A stretch of 64,000 nucleotides of DNA. It comes from Anabaena azotica FACHB-119. Its GTDB lineage: Bacteria; Cyanobacteriota; Cyanobacteriia; Cyanobacteriales; Nostocaceae. A program made the translations under genes and the position numbers. The stretch covers positions 56,955 through 120,954 of the forward strand of contig NZ_JACJSG010000024.1 in assembly GCF_014697625.1 (NCBI RefSeq), read 5' to 3'. Positions 25,498 through 35,494 of this stretch are shown one piece after another. Position 1 is the stretch's first letter; the number at the start of each line of letters is the position of its first letter. A model generated the notes under the pieces. The model ran no database searches. It saw nothing but the letters and a program-made list of their open reading frames with translations, and was not told the origin of the DNA.

Positions 25498-28400
25498 ATG
25501 AAAACTTTCATTCGGTTGGGCTGTGTATCATTATTATGGGTAATTGCGATCGCTTCCACAGCAAAAGCCCAAACACCATCAACCGAAAGCACCCCCCAAC
25601 AGCCACCAATATTTACACCCCGCTTAGGAGTCCGCTACACCACCGAAGGCGCAGGTTTTGATTCTTTTACTAGCTTGGAAGGATTTCTGCCCCTATTGCA
25701 AAATGCTGGTAACAATCTCACTTTTCTGCAAGGGGCAGTGCAGTTAGATAATAACTCCACCGTAGCCACAAATATATTATTAGGTCATCGATTCTACAAC
25801 GACGAAAGCAACCGTGTCACAGGTGGTTATATCTCCTACTCTACCCGCGATACTGGCGAAAGTAATTTCGACCAATTAGGGCTAGGTTTTGAAAGTTTAG
25901 GTAATTGGGATGTACGCTTTAACGCTTATTTGCCATTAAATTCTACAGAAAATCAAATCACCCAATTCATTAGTAACCAGGGTTCATTTCAAGGAACATC
26001 TTTACTTTTACCTCGGACAAGATTATTTGAAGTCGCCTTGTCAGGTGTAGACGCAGAAGTGGGAACAAGGCTAACAAAACTTGGTAATGGTGATTTACGA
26101 GGTTACGCTGGCGTATATTACTACAGTGGCGGCGATAGTAGAGAAGCATTCGGCTGGAAAACCAGAGTAGAAGCCCGTCCTACAGATTTATTAGGCTTAA
26201 GTTTGTCAGTTCAAAATGACCAACTATTCGACACTAGAGTAGTTTTTAGTATTGGTGCAAATTTCCCAGGTAGCGGTGCAACCAGAAGCAAGCCTAACCC
26301 TGACAGCGCCTTAGCGCGGATGGCTGAAACAGTAGAAAGACAAGCTACTATTCTAGTAGCTGATGAAACTAGAAACGATCAAATTGCGGCTACTGTTGCT
26401 GGTACTGGCACAGGCAATCAGACTTTAACCGTTATACACGTAGCTCCGGGTGGCAACAGTGATGGCAGCTTTGAATCTCCTTTTGGCACAATTGGTCAAG
26501 CCGTAGCCATAGCTAGACCAGGTAACATTATTTACGTCCGTTCTGGTGATAATACAGCTATTTCTCCATTTACTATTCCTGATGGTGTTCAAGTATTATC
26601 TAGCGGCCCAGTGCAAGTAGTGAATACTAGGGAATTAGGAACTGTACAGTTACCTTTGTCCGGTAGTGGTAGATATCCTACTGTTACAGGAACAGTATCA
26701 AGCGGTAATGGATTAATTACATTAGGAAATAATACAGTTCTATCTGGGTTTAATATTCAAGTTGCAGGTGGCAACAATATTAGAGGTATTCAGGGAAGAA
26801 ATATTAGCAATGTTACTATTCGTGATAATAGAATCAACAACGCTACAGGTGAAGGAATTTATTTACAAGACGTAAATAATTCAACAATTGTTTACAATAC
26901 TATTAGTAATAGCTTGGGTGCAGGTATTCAATTAAATAATGTAAATTCTTTATCAGTTAATAACAATAATATTAGCAATTCTAGTAGCAGAGGCATTCAA
27001 ATAGAAAGAATAGCTGGCAATAGTGAAATTGTTAATAATATTGTTAATAATTCTAACTCAGATGGTATTAGTTTAAGCCAAGCTACTGACAATTTAGCTA
27101 TTAGCAATAACAATATTAGTCAGAATAATGATAATGCGATCGCCATCACCAATACAACAGGTACAGTTAACTTAACCTTGGCAGAAAATCAAATTGAAGA
27201 TAACTTCAACGGCATCAATTTGAATCTATCAGGCAACAGTCAAGGCACAGTTACAATCGACAAGAACAGCATCACCAACCCAGGCAATGCAGTAGATGTG
27301 ACCTTAGCAGGAGATGCCAATTTCAGCAACTTGACTGTCAGCAATAACCAGATAACTGCATCTACAGCAAATATTCCTGCACAAGGTATCAATTTCCAAG
27401 CCTTTGAGAATGCGCGGGTGAATGCAGCTAACATCAATAATAACAGCATCAGTAATACCCAAGGTGACGGCATCACTATACAACTCAATAATGATACAAA
27501 TACCACAGTTAATATTACAGGCAATACAATTAGTAGAGTCCAAAATCCCACAGGTACAGAATTTACAGATGGCATAGACCTACAGATATTTGATAATGCT
27601 ACATCGACAGTGAATATTGCTGGCAACAACATTTTCGACATAGCAGGAAGAGGTGTTAGTGCATCTAACTTTAGTAACAATAGTAACAATTTGAGAATTA
27701 CTAACAACAATCAAATCAGGGACACCACAGAAGAAGGTATTGGCATAGATAATTTCACTGGCACAATAGAAATTGCCAACAACACAGTCAGCAACAGTAC
27801 AATCGATAGCATCAAATTAACCGGAACCGCAAACGCGACAATTCAAAATAACACCATCAATAACTCAGGAAATCGAGGCATAAGATTAGAAAATGCCACT
27901 GGTAACACTACCATCACAAATAACACAGTTAGCAACTCCACAGGCGAAGGTATTAGCCTATCCCAAACAACAGGCATAGTGGCAATTTCTAACAACACAG
28001 TTGGCAACAGTGCCGTCGATGGTATCAAATTAACTGGAACCTCAAACGCGACAATTCAAAATAACACCATCAATAACTCAGGAAATCGAGGTATCAGATT
28101 AGAAAATGCCACTGGTAACACTACTATTGCTAATAACACAGTCAGCAACTCCACAGGTGAAGGTATTAGCCTATCCCAAACAACAGGCACAGTAGCCATC
28201 AATCAAAACAACATTAACAACAATAATGCTAATGCTATAGCCATCACCAATACAACAGGTACAGTTAACTTAACCTTGGCAGAAAATCAAATCAAAGACA
28301 ACTTTAACGGCATCAATTTGAATCTATCAGGCAACAGTCAAGGCACAGTTACAATCAACAAGAACAGCATCACCAACCCAGGCAATGCAGTAGATGTGAC

Positions 28401-29763
28401 CTTAGCAGGAGAGGCAAATTTCAGCAACTTTACTATCAGCAATAACCAGATAACTGCACCTACAGAAAATATTTCTTCACAAGGTATCAATTTCCAAGCC
28501 TTTGAGAATGCGCGGGTGAATGCAGCTAACATCAACAATAACACCATCAGCAATACTCAAGGCGATGGTATTATTGTTGGGCTAAATCAAGATAGCAACA
28601 CCACAATTAATATTACAGGCAATAGCATTAGTAAAGTGCAAAATCCCATAGGCACAGAATTTACTGATGGGATTGACATACAGAGATTTGATAATGCCAC
28701 ATCGACAATAAATATTGCTGGAAACAACATTTCGGAAATTGCTGGTAGAGGTATTAGTGCCTCAAACTTTGGCAGTGCTAATAATTTTAATTTAACGATT
28801 AACAACAACAATCAAATCAGTAACACCACCAGCGAAGGTATTGGTATAGATAACGTTGGCACAGTGACAATTTCTAACAACATAGTTGGCAACAGTGCCA
28901 TCGATGGCATCAAATTAACCGGAACCTCAAACGCAACAATTCAAAATAACACCATCAATAATTCGGGAAATCGAGGTATCAGATTAGACAATGCCACTGG
29001 TAACACTACTATTGCTAATAACACAGTCAGCAACTCCACAGGTGAAGGTATTAGCCTATCCCAAACAACAGGCACAGTAGCCATCAATCAAAACAACATT
29101 AACAACAATAATGCTAATGCTATAGCCATCACCAATACAACAGGTACAGTTAACTTAACCTTGGCAGAAAATCAAATTGGGGATAACTTTAACGGCATCA
29201 ATTTGAATCTATCAGGCAACAGTCAAGGCACAGTTACAATCAACAAGAACAGCATCACCAACCCAGGCAATGCAGTAGATGTGACCTTAGCAGGAGAGGC
29301 AAATTTCAGCAACTTGACTATCAGCAATAACCAGATAACTGCACCTACAGAAAATATTTCTTCACAAGGTATCAATTTCCAAGCATTTAATAATGCTACT
29401 GTAAATGCAGCTAACATCAATAATAACACCATCAGCAATACTCAAGGTGACGGTATTATTGTTGGACTTAATCAAAATAGCAACACCACAATTAATATTA
29501 CAGGCAATACAATTAGCAACACAAAAGATATCAATTTAATGAATTTTGCTGATGGTGTTGACCTGCAAGTATTTGATCAAACCAATTCGTCAGTTACTAT
29601 TTCTAACAACATCATTTCAGCTATACAAGGACGTGGTATCAGTGCTGTCAGAGATGGTAATGCTGCTAATGTACAGTTGGAAATTAAAGACAATAACATT
29701 ACAGGCACTAACGATCAGCCTATCGGAGTTGATAACATCCCTAATGCTGCTATTAACCAGTAA
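25498..29763 (+). CDS. Outer-membrane beta-barrel plus parallel beta-helix repeat protein
   Basis: The 1421-residue protein has a Sec signal peptide (about 1-25, ending AKAQ). A beta-strand-rich region (about 35-265) follows, resembling an invasin/inverse-autotransporter-like barrel (GVRYTTEGAGFDSF, GGYISYSTRD, AGVYYYSGGDSRE). From about 310 on there are dozens of right-handed parallel beta-helix (PbH1) turns rich in Asn (ISNNTISNT, NNTINNSGNRGIRL). DNA-level duplications make blocks near 27140, 28240 and 29125 almost identical. It is probably a surface-exposed adhesin or carbohydrate-interacting protein. There is no visible catalytic motif, so enzymatic activity is not claimed. Confidence 0.85.
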   Translation: MKTFIRLGCVSLLWVIAIASTAKAQTPSTESTPQQPPIFTPRLGVRYTTEGAGFDSFTSLEGFLPLLQNAGNNLTFLQGAVQLDNNSTVATNILLGHRFYNDESNRVTGGYISYSTRDTGESNFDQLGLGFESLGNWDVRFNAYLPLNSTENQITQFISNQGSFQGTSLLLPRTRLFEVALSGVDAEVGTRLTKLGNGDLRGYAGVYYYSGGDSREAFGWKTRVEARPTDLLGLSLSVQNDQLFDTRVVFSIGANFPGSGATRSKPNPDSALARMAETVERQATILVADETRNDQIAATVAGTGTGNQTLTVIHVAPGGNSDGSFESPFGTIGQAVAIARPGNIIYVRSGDNTAISPFTIPDGVQVLSSGPVQVVNTRELGTVQLPLSGSGRYPTVTGTVSSGNGLITLGNNTVLSGFNIQVAGGNNIRGIQGRNISNVTIRDNRINNATGEGIYLQDVNNSTIVYNTISNSLGAGIQLNNVNSLSVNNNNISNSSSRGIQIERIAGNSEIVNNIVNNSNSDGISLSQATDNLAISNNNISQNNDNAIAITNTTGTVNLTLAENQIEDNFNGINLNLSGNSQGTVTIDKNSITNPGNAVDVTLAGDANFSNLTVSNNQITASTANIPAQGINFQAFENARVNAANINNNSISNTQGDGITIQLNNDTNTTVNITGNTISRVQNPTGTEFTDGIDLQIFDNATSTVNIAGNNIFDIAGRGVSASNFSNNSNNLRITNNNQIRDTTEEGIGIDNFTGTIEIANNTVSNSTIDSIKLTGTANATIQNNTINNSGNRGIRLENATGNTTITNNTVSNSTGEGISLSQTTGIVAISNNTVGNSAVDGIKLTGTSNATIQNNTINNSGNRGIRLENATGNTTIANNTVSNSTGEGISLSQTTGTVAINQNNINNNNANAIAITNTTGTVNLTLAENQIKDNFNGINLNLSGNSQGTVTINKNSITNPGNAVDVTLAGEANFSNFTISNNQITAPTENISSQGINFQAFENARVNAANINNNTISNTQGDGIIVGLNQDSNTTINITGNSISKVQNPIGTEFTDGIDIQRFDNATSTINIAGNNISEIAGRGISASNFGSANNFNLTINNNNQISNTTSEGIGIDNVGTVTISNNIVGNSAIDGIKLTGTSNATIQNNTINNSGNRGIRLDNATGNTTIANNTVSNSTGEGISLSQTTGTVAINQNNINNNNANAIAITNTTGTVNLTLAENQIGDNFNGINLNLSGNSQGTVTINKNSITNPGNAVDVTLAGEANFSNLTISNNQITAPTENISSQGINFQAFNNATVNAANINNNTISNTQGDGIIVGLNQNSNTTINITGNTISNTKDINLMNFADGVDLQVFDQTNSSVTISNNIISAIQGRGISAVRDGNAANVQLEIKDNNITGTNDQPIGVDNIPNAAINQ
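27140..29460. repeat. Large near-identical internal repeats in the beta-helix gene
   Basis: A block of roughly 300 bp starting near 27144 recurs near 28242 and 29127, offsets of about 1098 and 885 bp, with few differences. A shorter block (ACACCATCAATAA...) recurs near 27850, 28063 and 28948. Such copies favour recombination and copy-number change. Confidence 0.9.
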
Positions 29764-29946
29764 ATATAGGCAATGAAACAAACCGCTCTCAGTATTATGT
29801 GCTAAATATGGCTTTATGCAGAGGGTGCTGATGAAATTTTTGTTAATTGCATTTAGGTCTACCAAAAGAGTATGAAGCCATATCATAAAAAGGAGAAATG
29901 CTCTTAAAGTCTCCTATTTTGATGATACATACAGCGCAAATAAAAA

Positions 29947-29967
29947 CCCCACTCTGTTAAAGTGGGG
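29947..29967 (-). terminator. Rho-independent terminator, minus strand
   Basis: 7-bp stem CCCCACT/AGTGGGG with a 7-nt loop. On the minus strand it is followed by TTTTTATTT, so it would end the transcript of the PEP-CTERM gene. The hairpin could also act on the plus strand. Confidence 0.6.
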
Positions 29968-30058
29968 AGTGATTCAATCAGGATTTCTCTTGTCAGTACA
30001 ATTGTACTATATATTTCAGAAAATAACAAGCTAAGTAAAACGGCCTAAATAAATCAAG

Positions 30059-30112
30059 GTTCGTAGTAAGGACTTTAGTCCAAGAGAAAGGACTTTAGTC
30101 CTTACTACGAAC
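30059..30112. repeat. Dispersed palindromic repeat, copy 4
   Basis: Perfect 16-bp outer arms GTTCGTAGTAAGGACT and AGTCCTTACTACGAAC enclose two further GGACTTTAGTCC motifs. Confidence 0.95.
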
Positions 30113-30209
30113 TCAATTGCGATAACTTTACATCACTTAACATACTTTGATTTATTTTCGACGGCTTACTTATATGCAGAAGACTATTGATAGCCTTCAA
30201 CTGTGCTTG

Positions 30210-30794
30210 TTATGAGTTGCTAGCATAAATTTTATTCTGACAGTTGAGTGCTTTTTTGCGACGGTTCACCCATAACCCAGCAACAGAGGCGATCGCAGTT
30301 CCCACAACAGCCAAAGGTTCTGGTACTGTAGAGTAGGTGACTGTTCCTACCTGGTTAGCAGTGAATAAATCAGCACTCTCAACACTATAAAAAATGTTCC
30401 CGCCTACAAAGGGATCATCTAAATCTCCACCGATAAAAAACTGGTCTTCAACTAAATAACTCAGTCCTAAAACTTTGCCATCTTTAAAGCTAACTGTTGG
30501 TGCTACTCCTGTTCCGTAATCAACATCATCTACTTCTGTATATTTAGTACCCAAGTAATCAAATTTCACAGATAATAATCCATTGCTGACATCTAGACTC
30601 TCTTCACCAACACCAGTCAAATTTGAGTCATCGTAACTAAAAGAACCAAAGTACTGACCTGGATTAGCACCAGATGTGGCATTCACCGTGAACTTATAAT
30701 TAAATATAGCAGCTTGTGTTGGTTTAACTTCTAAAGCACTCAAAGAGACGGTAAGAGCAAAGGTAGCAATACCAAGACTTTTGTTTAATTTCAT
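30210..30794 (-). CDS. PEP-CTERM sorting domain protein
   Basis: The 194-residue exported protein has a Sec signal peptide (MKLNKSLGIATFALTVSLSA..., cleaved near TQA). The beta-rich body (SGANPGQYFGSFSYDDSNLTGVGEE...) is typical of PEP-CTERM cargo. The C-terminal sorting signal is VPEP, a hydrophobic span and RRKK. Such proteins are processed by an exosortase and displayed or released at the cell surface; exosortase is not in this window. The stop is followed at some distance by a palindromic repeat and then a terminator. Confidence 0.88.
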   Translation of the reverse strand: MKLNKSLGIATFALTVSLSALEVKPTQAAIFNYKFTVNATSGANPGQYFGSFSYDDSNLTGVGEESLDVSNGLLSVKFDYLGTKYTEVDDVDYGTGVAPTVSFKDGKVLGLSYLVEDQFFIGGDLDDPFVGGNIFYSVESADLFTANQVGTVTYSTVPEPLAVVGTAIASVAGLWVNRRKKALNCQNKIYASNS

Positions 30795-30895
30795 TAGACA
30801 AGCTCCAAAACAAAAATGTAAATAATATACCTATATCATTTAAATAAACTTTGAACTAATGAGAAAAGGTTAAGATAAATACAATAAATGGTTAA

Positions 30896-30950
30896 GCTCG
30901 TAGTAAAGGCTTTAGCCTTTTACGGAGGAATAAAGTCCTGACTACAAAAC
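30896..30950. repeat. Dispersed palindromic repeat, copy 5
   Basis: Degenerate copy GTAGTAAAGGCTTTAGCC... with TAAAGTCCTGACTACAAAAC at the other end, in the 311-bp spacer between the PEP-CTERM gene and argG. No gene was seen in that spacer. Confidence 0.75.
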
Positions 30951-31105
30951 TAAAAATCATAAAACTTTGACACAAAACGAATAGATTTTATGCCTGTTCC
31001 CTGTTCCCTACTAATTCCCTAATTATTTAGGGTACAGAGAAAATATACAGGGTGTAGTTAGATATAATAATGACTCATTATTTGTTTTCCTAACTGGAGA
31101 AAGCA

Positions 31106-32308
31106 ATGGGTCGCGCCAAAAAGGTTGTTCTGGCATATTCTGGTGGGGTGGATACCTCCGTTTGCATTCCCTACTTGAAGCAAGAGTGGGGAGTAGAAGA
31201 GGTAATTACCCTCGCCGCAGATTTAGGCCAGGGAGATGAATTAGAACCAATCCGAGAAAAAGCTTTAAAATCGGGTGCAAGTGAATCCCTAGTAGCGGAT
31301 GTTAAAGACAGTTTTATTAAAGATTATGCTTTTCCCGCGATTCAGGCCAACGCCCTTTATGAAAATCGCTATCCTCTAGGAACTGCCTTAGCCCGGCCGT
31401 TGATTGCTAAGATATTAGTCGAAGCAGCAGAAAAATACGGTGCTGATGCGATCGCACATGGTTGTACAGGGAAAGGTAACGATCAGGTGCGCTTTGATGT
31501 ATCTTGCACCGCCCTCAATCCTAACTTAAAAATCCTCGCCCCAGCGCGAGAATGGGGAATGAGTCGGGAAGCAACCATCGCCTATGGTGAAAAGTTTGGT
31601 ATTCCCGCACCAGTGAAAAAGTCTTCCCCATACAGCATTGATAAGAATTTGCTAGGTCGCAGTATTGAAGCTGGCTCCTTAGAAGATCCTACATTTGAGC
31701 CGCCAGAAGAAATTTATGAAATGACAAAAGCGATCGCCGACACCCCCAATGAGCCAGAATACATTGAAATAGGATTCACTCAAGGTATTCCCACCAGCAT
31801 CAACGGTACGCCCAAAAATCCCGTAGAACTCATTCAAGAACTCAACCAGCTAGTGGGAAACCACGGTGTCGGACGCATTGACATGATTGAAAACCGACTA
31901 GTGGGAATCAAATCACGAGAAATTTACGAATCCCCCGCTATGTTAGTGTTAATTCACGCACATCGCGACTTAGAAAGCTTGACCCTAACCGCAGACGTTA
32001 GTCACTACAAACGAGGTATTGAAGAAACTTACAGCCAGATAGTTTATAACGGTTTGTGGTACAGTCCCCTCAAAGCAGCCTTAGATGCTTTTATTCAAAA
32101 GACCCAAGAAAGGGTATCGGGAACTGTCCGAGTAAAACTGTTCAAAGGTAACGCCACCATAGTCGGACGTTGGAGTGACAACACACTCTACACCCCAGAC
32201 TTAGCCACCTACGGCGCAGAAGACCAATTCGACCATAAAGCCGCCGAAGGCTTCATCTACGTTTGGGGACTACCCACACGTATCTGGGCGCAAAAGGACA
32301 GAGGTTAG
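31106..32308 (+). CDS. argG: Argininosuccinate synthase
   Basis: The 400-residue enzyme starts at ATG 31106, preceded by CTGGAGAAAG as ribosome-binding site. The ATP pyrophosphatase P-loop is AYSGGVDTSV (residues 10-19). Citrulline/aspartate-binding segments include GCTGKGNDQVRF, and SPYSIDKNLLGRSIEAG and NRLVGIKSREIYE are also present. It condenses citrulline and aspartate with ATP in arginine synthesis. Length and sequence are typical of bacterial type I enzymes. It is monocistronic. Confidence 0.97.
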   Translation: MGRAKKVVLAYSGGVDTSVCIPYLKQEWGVEEVITLAADLGQGDELEPIREKALKSGASESLVADVKDSFIKDYAFPAIQANALYENRYPLGTALARPLIAKILVEAAEKYGADAIAHGCTGKGNDQVRFDVSCTALNPNLKILAPAREWGMSREATIAYGEKFGIPAPVKKSSPYSIDKNLLGRSIEAGSLEDPTFEPPEEIYEMTKAIADTPNEPEYIEIGFTQGIPTSINGTPKNPVELIQELNQLVGNHGVGRIDMIENRLVGIKSREIYESPAMLVLIHAHRDLESLTLTADVSHYKRGIEETYSQIVYNGLWYSPLKAALDAFIQKTQERVSGTVRVKLFKGNATIVGRWSDNTLYTPDLATYGAEDQFDHKAAEGFIYVWGLPTRIWAQKDRG

Positions 32309-32333
32309 GGATGAGGTATTGGGTATTGGGTAT

Positions 32334-32351
32334 TGGGAAAACTCTTTCCCA
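32334..32351. terminator. Candidate bidirectional hairpin between argG and dedA
   Basis: 7-bp stem TGGGAAA/TTTCCCA with a 4-nt loop between convergent genes, bordered by TATTGGG and AGTCCCC tandem repeats. No T-run follows on either strand, so the call is weak. Confidence 0.35.
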
Positions 32352-32376
32352 GTCCCCAGTCCCCAGTCCCCAGTCT

Positions 32377-33006
32377 CTACTCCTCAGCTGCACGTTTAAC
32401 CTGACGAGACTCTAGCCATATTGGCACGAAAATCAACGCCGCAAGTATTAATACAGCTACAATGGCAAACTGACTTACCCAAGCCACTAATTGTTCAAGA
32501 GAAATTACCTTGCCAGCAAAAAAGGCTAATGTCACCATCAAACTAGCCCAAGCGGTCGCCCCTGCTACGTTATATGCAAAGAATTTTCCAAAAGGCATCT
32601 CAGCTATACCTGCTAATGGTGCTGCAAAAATTCTTAACAATGCAAAAAAGCGTCCAAAAAATACTGCCTTAGCAGCATTCTGACTAAATTGTTCTTTGAT
32701 ATTTAATAATCGTTTTTCAGAAACCCGAAAAATTTTCCCAATTCGCAGTAAGAAAGGCCAACCGCCTAGTTTACCTATCCAGTAGCCGCAATTAGCGCCA
32801 ATTACAGCTCCAGTAACGGCGACACTGAGAACTAGCCAGTAATTCAATTCATCACTGCCAGCCAAAAATCCACCCACTAGTGTTACAGTTTCACCGGGTA
32901 TGGGAAGACCCAAATTTTCTAGTAAGATTCCTAAAAAAATCGCCCAGTAACCGTAATGATGGGCAAACTCCTGAATGTTTTCTAGTGAAATCAGCTCAAG
33001 AGACAT
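32377..33006 (-). CDS. DedA family membrane protein
   Basis: This 209-residue inner-membrane protein has the DedA/VTT (SNARE-associated) pattern. It includes the E-x3-P-x-PGE motif (LENLGLPIPGETVTLVGGFLAG), the second half motif FFGRFFALLRIFAAPLAGIAEMPFGKF, and four to five hydrophobic spans. DedA proteins are implicated in lipid carrier (undecaprenyl-phosphate/phospholipid) flipping and proton-dependent homeostasis. Convergent with argG. Confidence 0.92.
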   Translation of the reverse strand: MSLELISLENIQEFAHHYGYWAIFLGILLENLGLPIPGETVTLVGGFLAGSDELNYWLVLSVAVTGAVIGANCGYWIGKLGGWPFLLRIGKIFRVSEKRLLNIKEQFSQNAAKAVFFGRFFALLRIFAAPLAGIAEMPFGKFFAYNVAGATAWASLMVTLAFFAGKVISLEQLVAWVSQFAIVAVLILAALIFVPIWLESRQVKRAAEE

Positions 33007-33625
33007 CCCGCACCGCCGCCTTTACAATTTTTTACCATATACCCTATCTTGGCTCGTTTATGCCTGGGGTGTCAATCAAACCGCCTTTGCATATAAGATT
33101 AGGGCTTACGCCAGGGTGTAAGGGTGTAAGGGTGTAAGGGTAGAAATTCTTCTAATCTTTTCCCTATACCCCTATACCCCTATACCCTTGTCCAAACCCT
33201 TGATTTTTAGTTTTTATGCGTAAGTCTTAAAGATGATTTTGCACCGCCTGTCCCCTGTCCCCTATCCCCTGCTACATCTACTACTGCGTAGGTATTGACA
33301 ATAGAAGATTGTGCCGTTAAATAGCACAACCGCATAATTACGGACATAAATCAACATTTAATTATAAAAAATTTATAAAAACCCTAGACAAATATAAAAA
33401 TTCTGTAAAAGATGCGCTTGATACCGAATTCATTAGGCGTTTGTGCCTATATTGAGAAAAGTTAACACAAATTATACGACATGAATACTGACGGAAAACT
33501 TGTCATCTAGATAACTCTCTCTATTCGCTTATGCAAATAGAAAAGAACTTTTTTTGATGATGTTCAGTCAGTATTAATGTTTGTTTTTTACTTTTGTTAA
33601 GTGTGCAGTTTACTCACTAAACTTT
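33007..33625. other. Long intergenic region with 7- and 8-bp tandem repeats
   Basis: The 619-bp gap holds GGGTGTAA tandem repeats (about 33112-33143), CCCCTATA repeats (about 33160-33190) and CCTGTCCC repeats (about 33247-33270). AT-rich DNA follows upstream of the STAS gene. No gene, RNA or convincing promoter was recognised. Confidence 0.6.
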
Positions 33626-33979
33626 ATGACAATTACACAAGAACCACAGATCGTTTTGTTCAAGCCCCAAGGCAGCATTGATTTACAGGGTGGCTTGGCT
33701 TTGACGGAACAGATGGCTCAGGCAGGCTCGCAACCGGATCAACTCTGGGTAATTGATTTAGCAGAGGTAGATTTTATGGATAGCTCCGGTTTAGTATCGC
33801 TGATAAAGGGACTCACATCTGCACGGCAATATGGTTGTCGCTTGGTTCTGTGCAATGTACAAACACCAGTAAGATTGATTTTAGAACTTACTCAACTAGA
33901 TTCTGTATTTGAAATTTTTGACACTTACGAAGACATTCTTACCCTCGTCGATAGTAGCAGTTTAGCTTTAGTGAGCTAA
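33626..33979 (+). CDS. STAS-domain anti-sigma factor antagonist-like protein
   Basis: From the ATG at 33626 (MTITQEPQIVLFKPQGSIDLQ) the product is a 117-residue single STAS domain. The phosphorylatable serine motif is in VDFMDSSGLVSLIKGL, followed by CRLVLCNV. SpoIIAA-like proteins bind anti-sigma kinases or act in partner-switching. No kinase or phosphatase partner is adjacent. The upstream in-frame ATG (33581) would add 15 residues that do not fit the domain. Confidence 0.9.
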   Translation: MTITQEPQIVLFKPQGSIDLQGGLALTEQMAQAGSQPDQLWVIDLAEVDFMDSSGLVSLIKGLTSARQYGCRLVLCNVQTPVRLILELTQLDSVFEIFDTYEDILTLVDSSSLALVS

Positions 33980-34026
33980 CCTACAAATTTACGATAGATA
34001 GATGGCAATGTCAATATAAAGTGGTA

Positions 34027-34237
34027 ATTTTTCCTCAAAATCATCCTTCTTGATCATTGCCTGCGATCGCACCTATTGCCCCAGTATCTCATCACAGAAG
34101 TATCAGTATATGATTTATCAAACAAGGGGCTTTGTCGTCAGTTAGGCAATAATCAAGTAGCTTTTCTGGTCAAAGCGGGTGCAGTGGGAAATAGCCGTAA
34201 TACTTTACAAGTATTGGAGCAGAAAGCCCACCAGTAA
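34027..34237 (+). pseudogene. Possible gene remnant without start codon
   Basis: An open frame of about 70 codons ends at TAA 34235-34237, reading ...YLITEVSVYDLSNKGLCRQLGN... and ...GNSRNTLQVLEQK. It is protein-like in composition but has no ATG or GTG start in a sensible position and an in-frame stop just before it. It lies between the STAS gene and a damaged tnpB, which suggests the tail of a disrupted gene. The family is not recognised. Confidence 0.3.
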
Positions 34238-34323
34238 CAGACTAAAAATCCAAAAAATTTTCAGTCTGTTACGTCCTTTAGGGGCATCACAAGGTCGTTC
34301 GCGCAGCGTGCCATAGGCAAACG

Positions 34324-35277
34324 ATGTTAGTCTTAGAAGCAAAATTAAATGGCAAACAAAGTCAATACAATTTGTTAGATGAAGCTATTAGAACATCTTT
34401 ATTTATCCGCAATAAAGCTCTAAAACATTGGATGGACAACAAAGATGTCGGCAAGAACGACCTTCAAAAGCTTTGTGCTGTTTTAGCTAAAGAGTTTGAT
34501 TTTGCTGACAAACTAAACTCTATGGCTCGTCAAGCTTCTGCTGATAGAGCTTGGTTTGCTATTAAACGTTTCTACGACAACTGTAAAGCTAAAAAGCTAG
34601 GTAAAAAAGGCTATCCGCGATTTAAAAAACGTGGACATTCTGTAGAATATAAAACTTCGGGATGGGCGATTTCTGCTGACAAGAAGTACATCACTTTTAC
34701 TGATGGCTTCAAGGCAGGAAGATTTAAGTTAGTGGGAACTCGTGACCTAAGCTTTTATTCTACCAAGCAAATTAAACAAGTCAGAGTAGTTAAACGAGCA
34801 GATGGTTATTATTGCCAATTTTGTGTTGATGTCGAGCGCCAAGAGCAACATCAACACAATGGTAATATTGTAGGAATCGATGTAGGACTTGAGTTTTTCT
34901 ATACCGATTCTGACGGTAAAACTGTAGAGAATCCTAGACTTTTGCGTAACTCTGAGAAGTCTTTGAAACGCAAACAACGCAAGGCTTTTAAATGTAAAAA
35001 AGGTTCTTCTAATCACCGTAAAGCTGTTAGAAAGTTAGCTAAAAAGCATCTCAAGGTAAGTAGACAGAGGAAAGATTTTGCTGTTAAGACAGCAAGAACT
35101 CTAGTCCAGTCTAACGACTTGGTAGTTTATGAGGACTTGCAGGTGCGAAACATGGTTAAAAACCATCATTTAGCTAAATCTATCAGTGACGCATCATGGT
35201 CAATTTGTTTGCTACCCATACTGCACCGGATAGGTGATTTCAATTCAAAATTCCCAGTTCGCTCATTAAAAAAGTGA
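34324..35277 (+). pseudogene. tnpB: Truncated IS605-family TnpB
   Basis: The 317-residue product has TnpB features: an N-terminal helix-turn-helix (LLDEAIRTSLFIRNKALKHWM), RuvC-I with D186 in NIVGIDVGLE, and RuvC-II with E270 in NDLVVYEDL. It then diverges after SISDASWS and ends without the zinc ribbon (CxxC pairs) or the RuvC-III Asp. Full-length relatives are about 370-400 residues, so the 3' end has been lost or replaced and RNA-guided nuclease activity is not expected. No tnpA is adjacent. The short leader before the ATG is GC-rich and unlike the surroundings. Confidence 0.8.
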
Positions 35278-35278
35278 T

Positions 35279-35320
35279 ACACAACAGGCGCTTAAGATTG
35301 TTTATCTGTTGTGTTTTTTC
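35279..35320 (+). terminator. Rho-independent terminator after truncated tnpB
   Basis: 9-bp stem ACACAACAG/CTGTTGTGT with an 18-nt loop followed by TTTTT. It may have belonged to a gene displaced by the transposon. Confidence 0.75.
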
Positions 35321-35494
35321 AGTTTGCTATGAATAGTAAAATCGGAAAACTAAAGAACTAGTAAATATAGATAAAGAGTTACTAAATATCTAGTTAATTT
35401 AATATTAAGAATGTTTCCACTCCACAAAATCGAAATTCAAAGAGGAATTTTTAGAAAAAATTAGAAGTCATAATCAATGGGATGCAATAAACAA

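Larger units (their letters stand above)
29764..30209. other. Intergenic region with terminator and palindromic repeat
   Basis: There is no gene. It contains a G/C-rich hairpin and copy 4 of the palindromic family, both listed separately. Confidence 0.5.

Noticed and set aside
27240..27710. Long hydrophobic minus-strand frames across the beta-helix gene
   Set aside because: Repeated Asn codons (AAT/AAC) read backwards give Ile/Val/Leu; these are shadows of the repeats.
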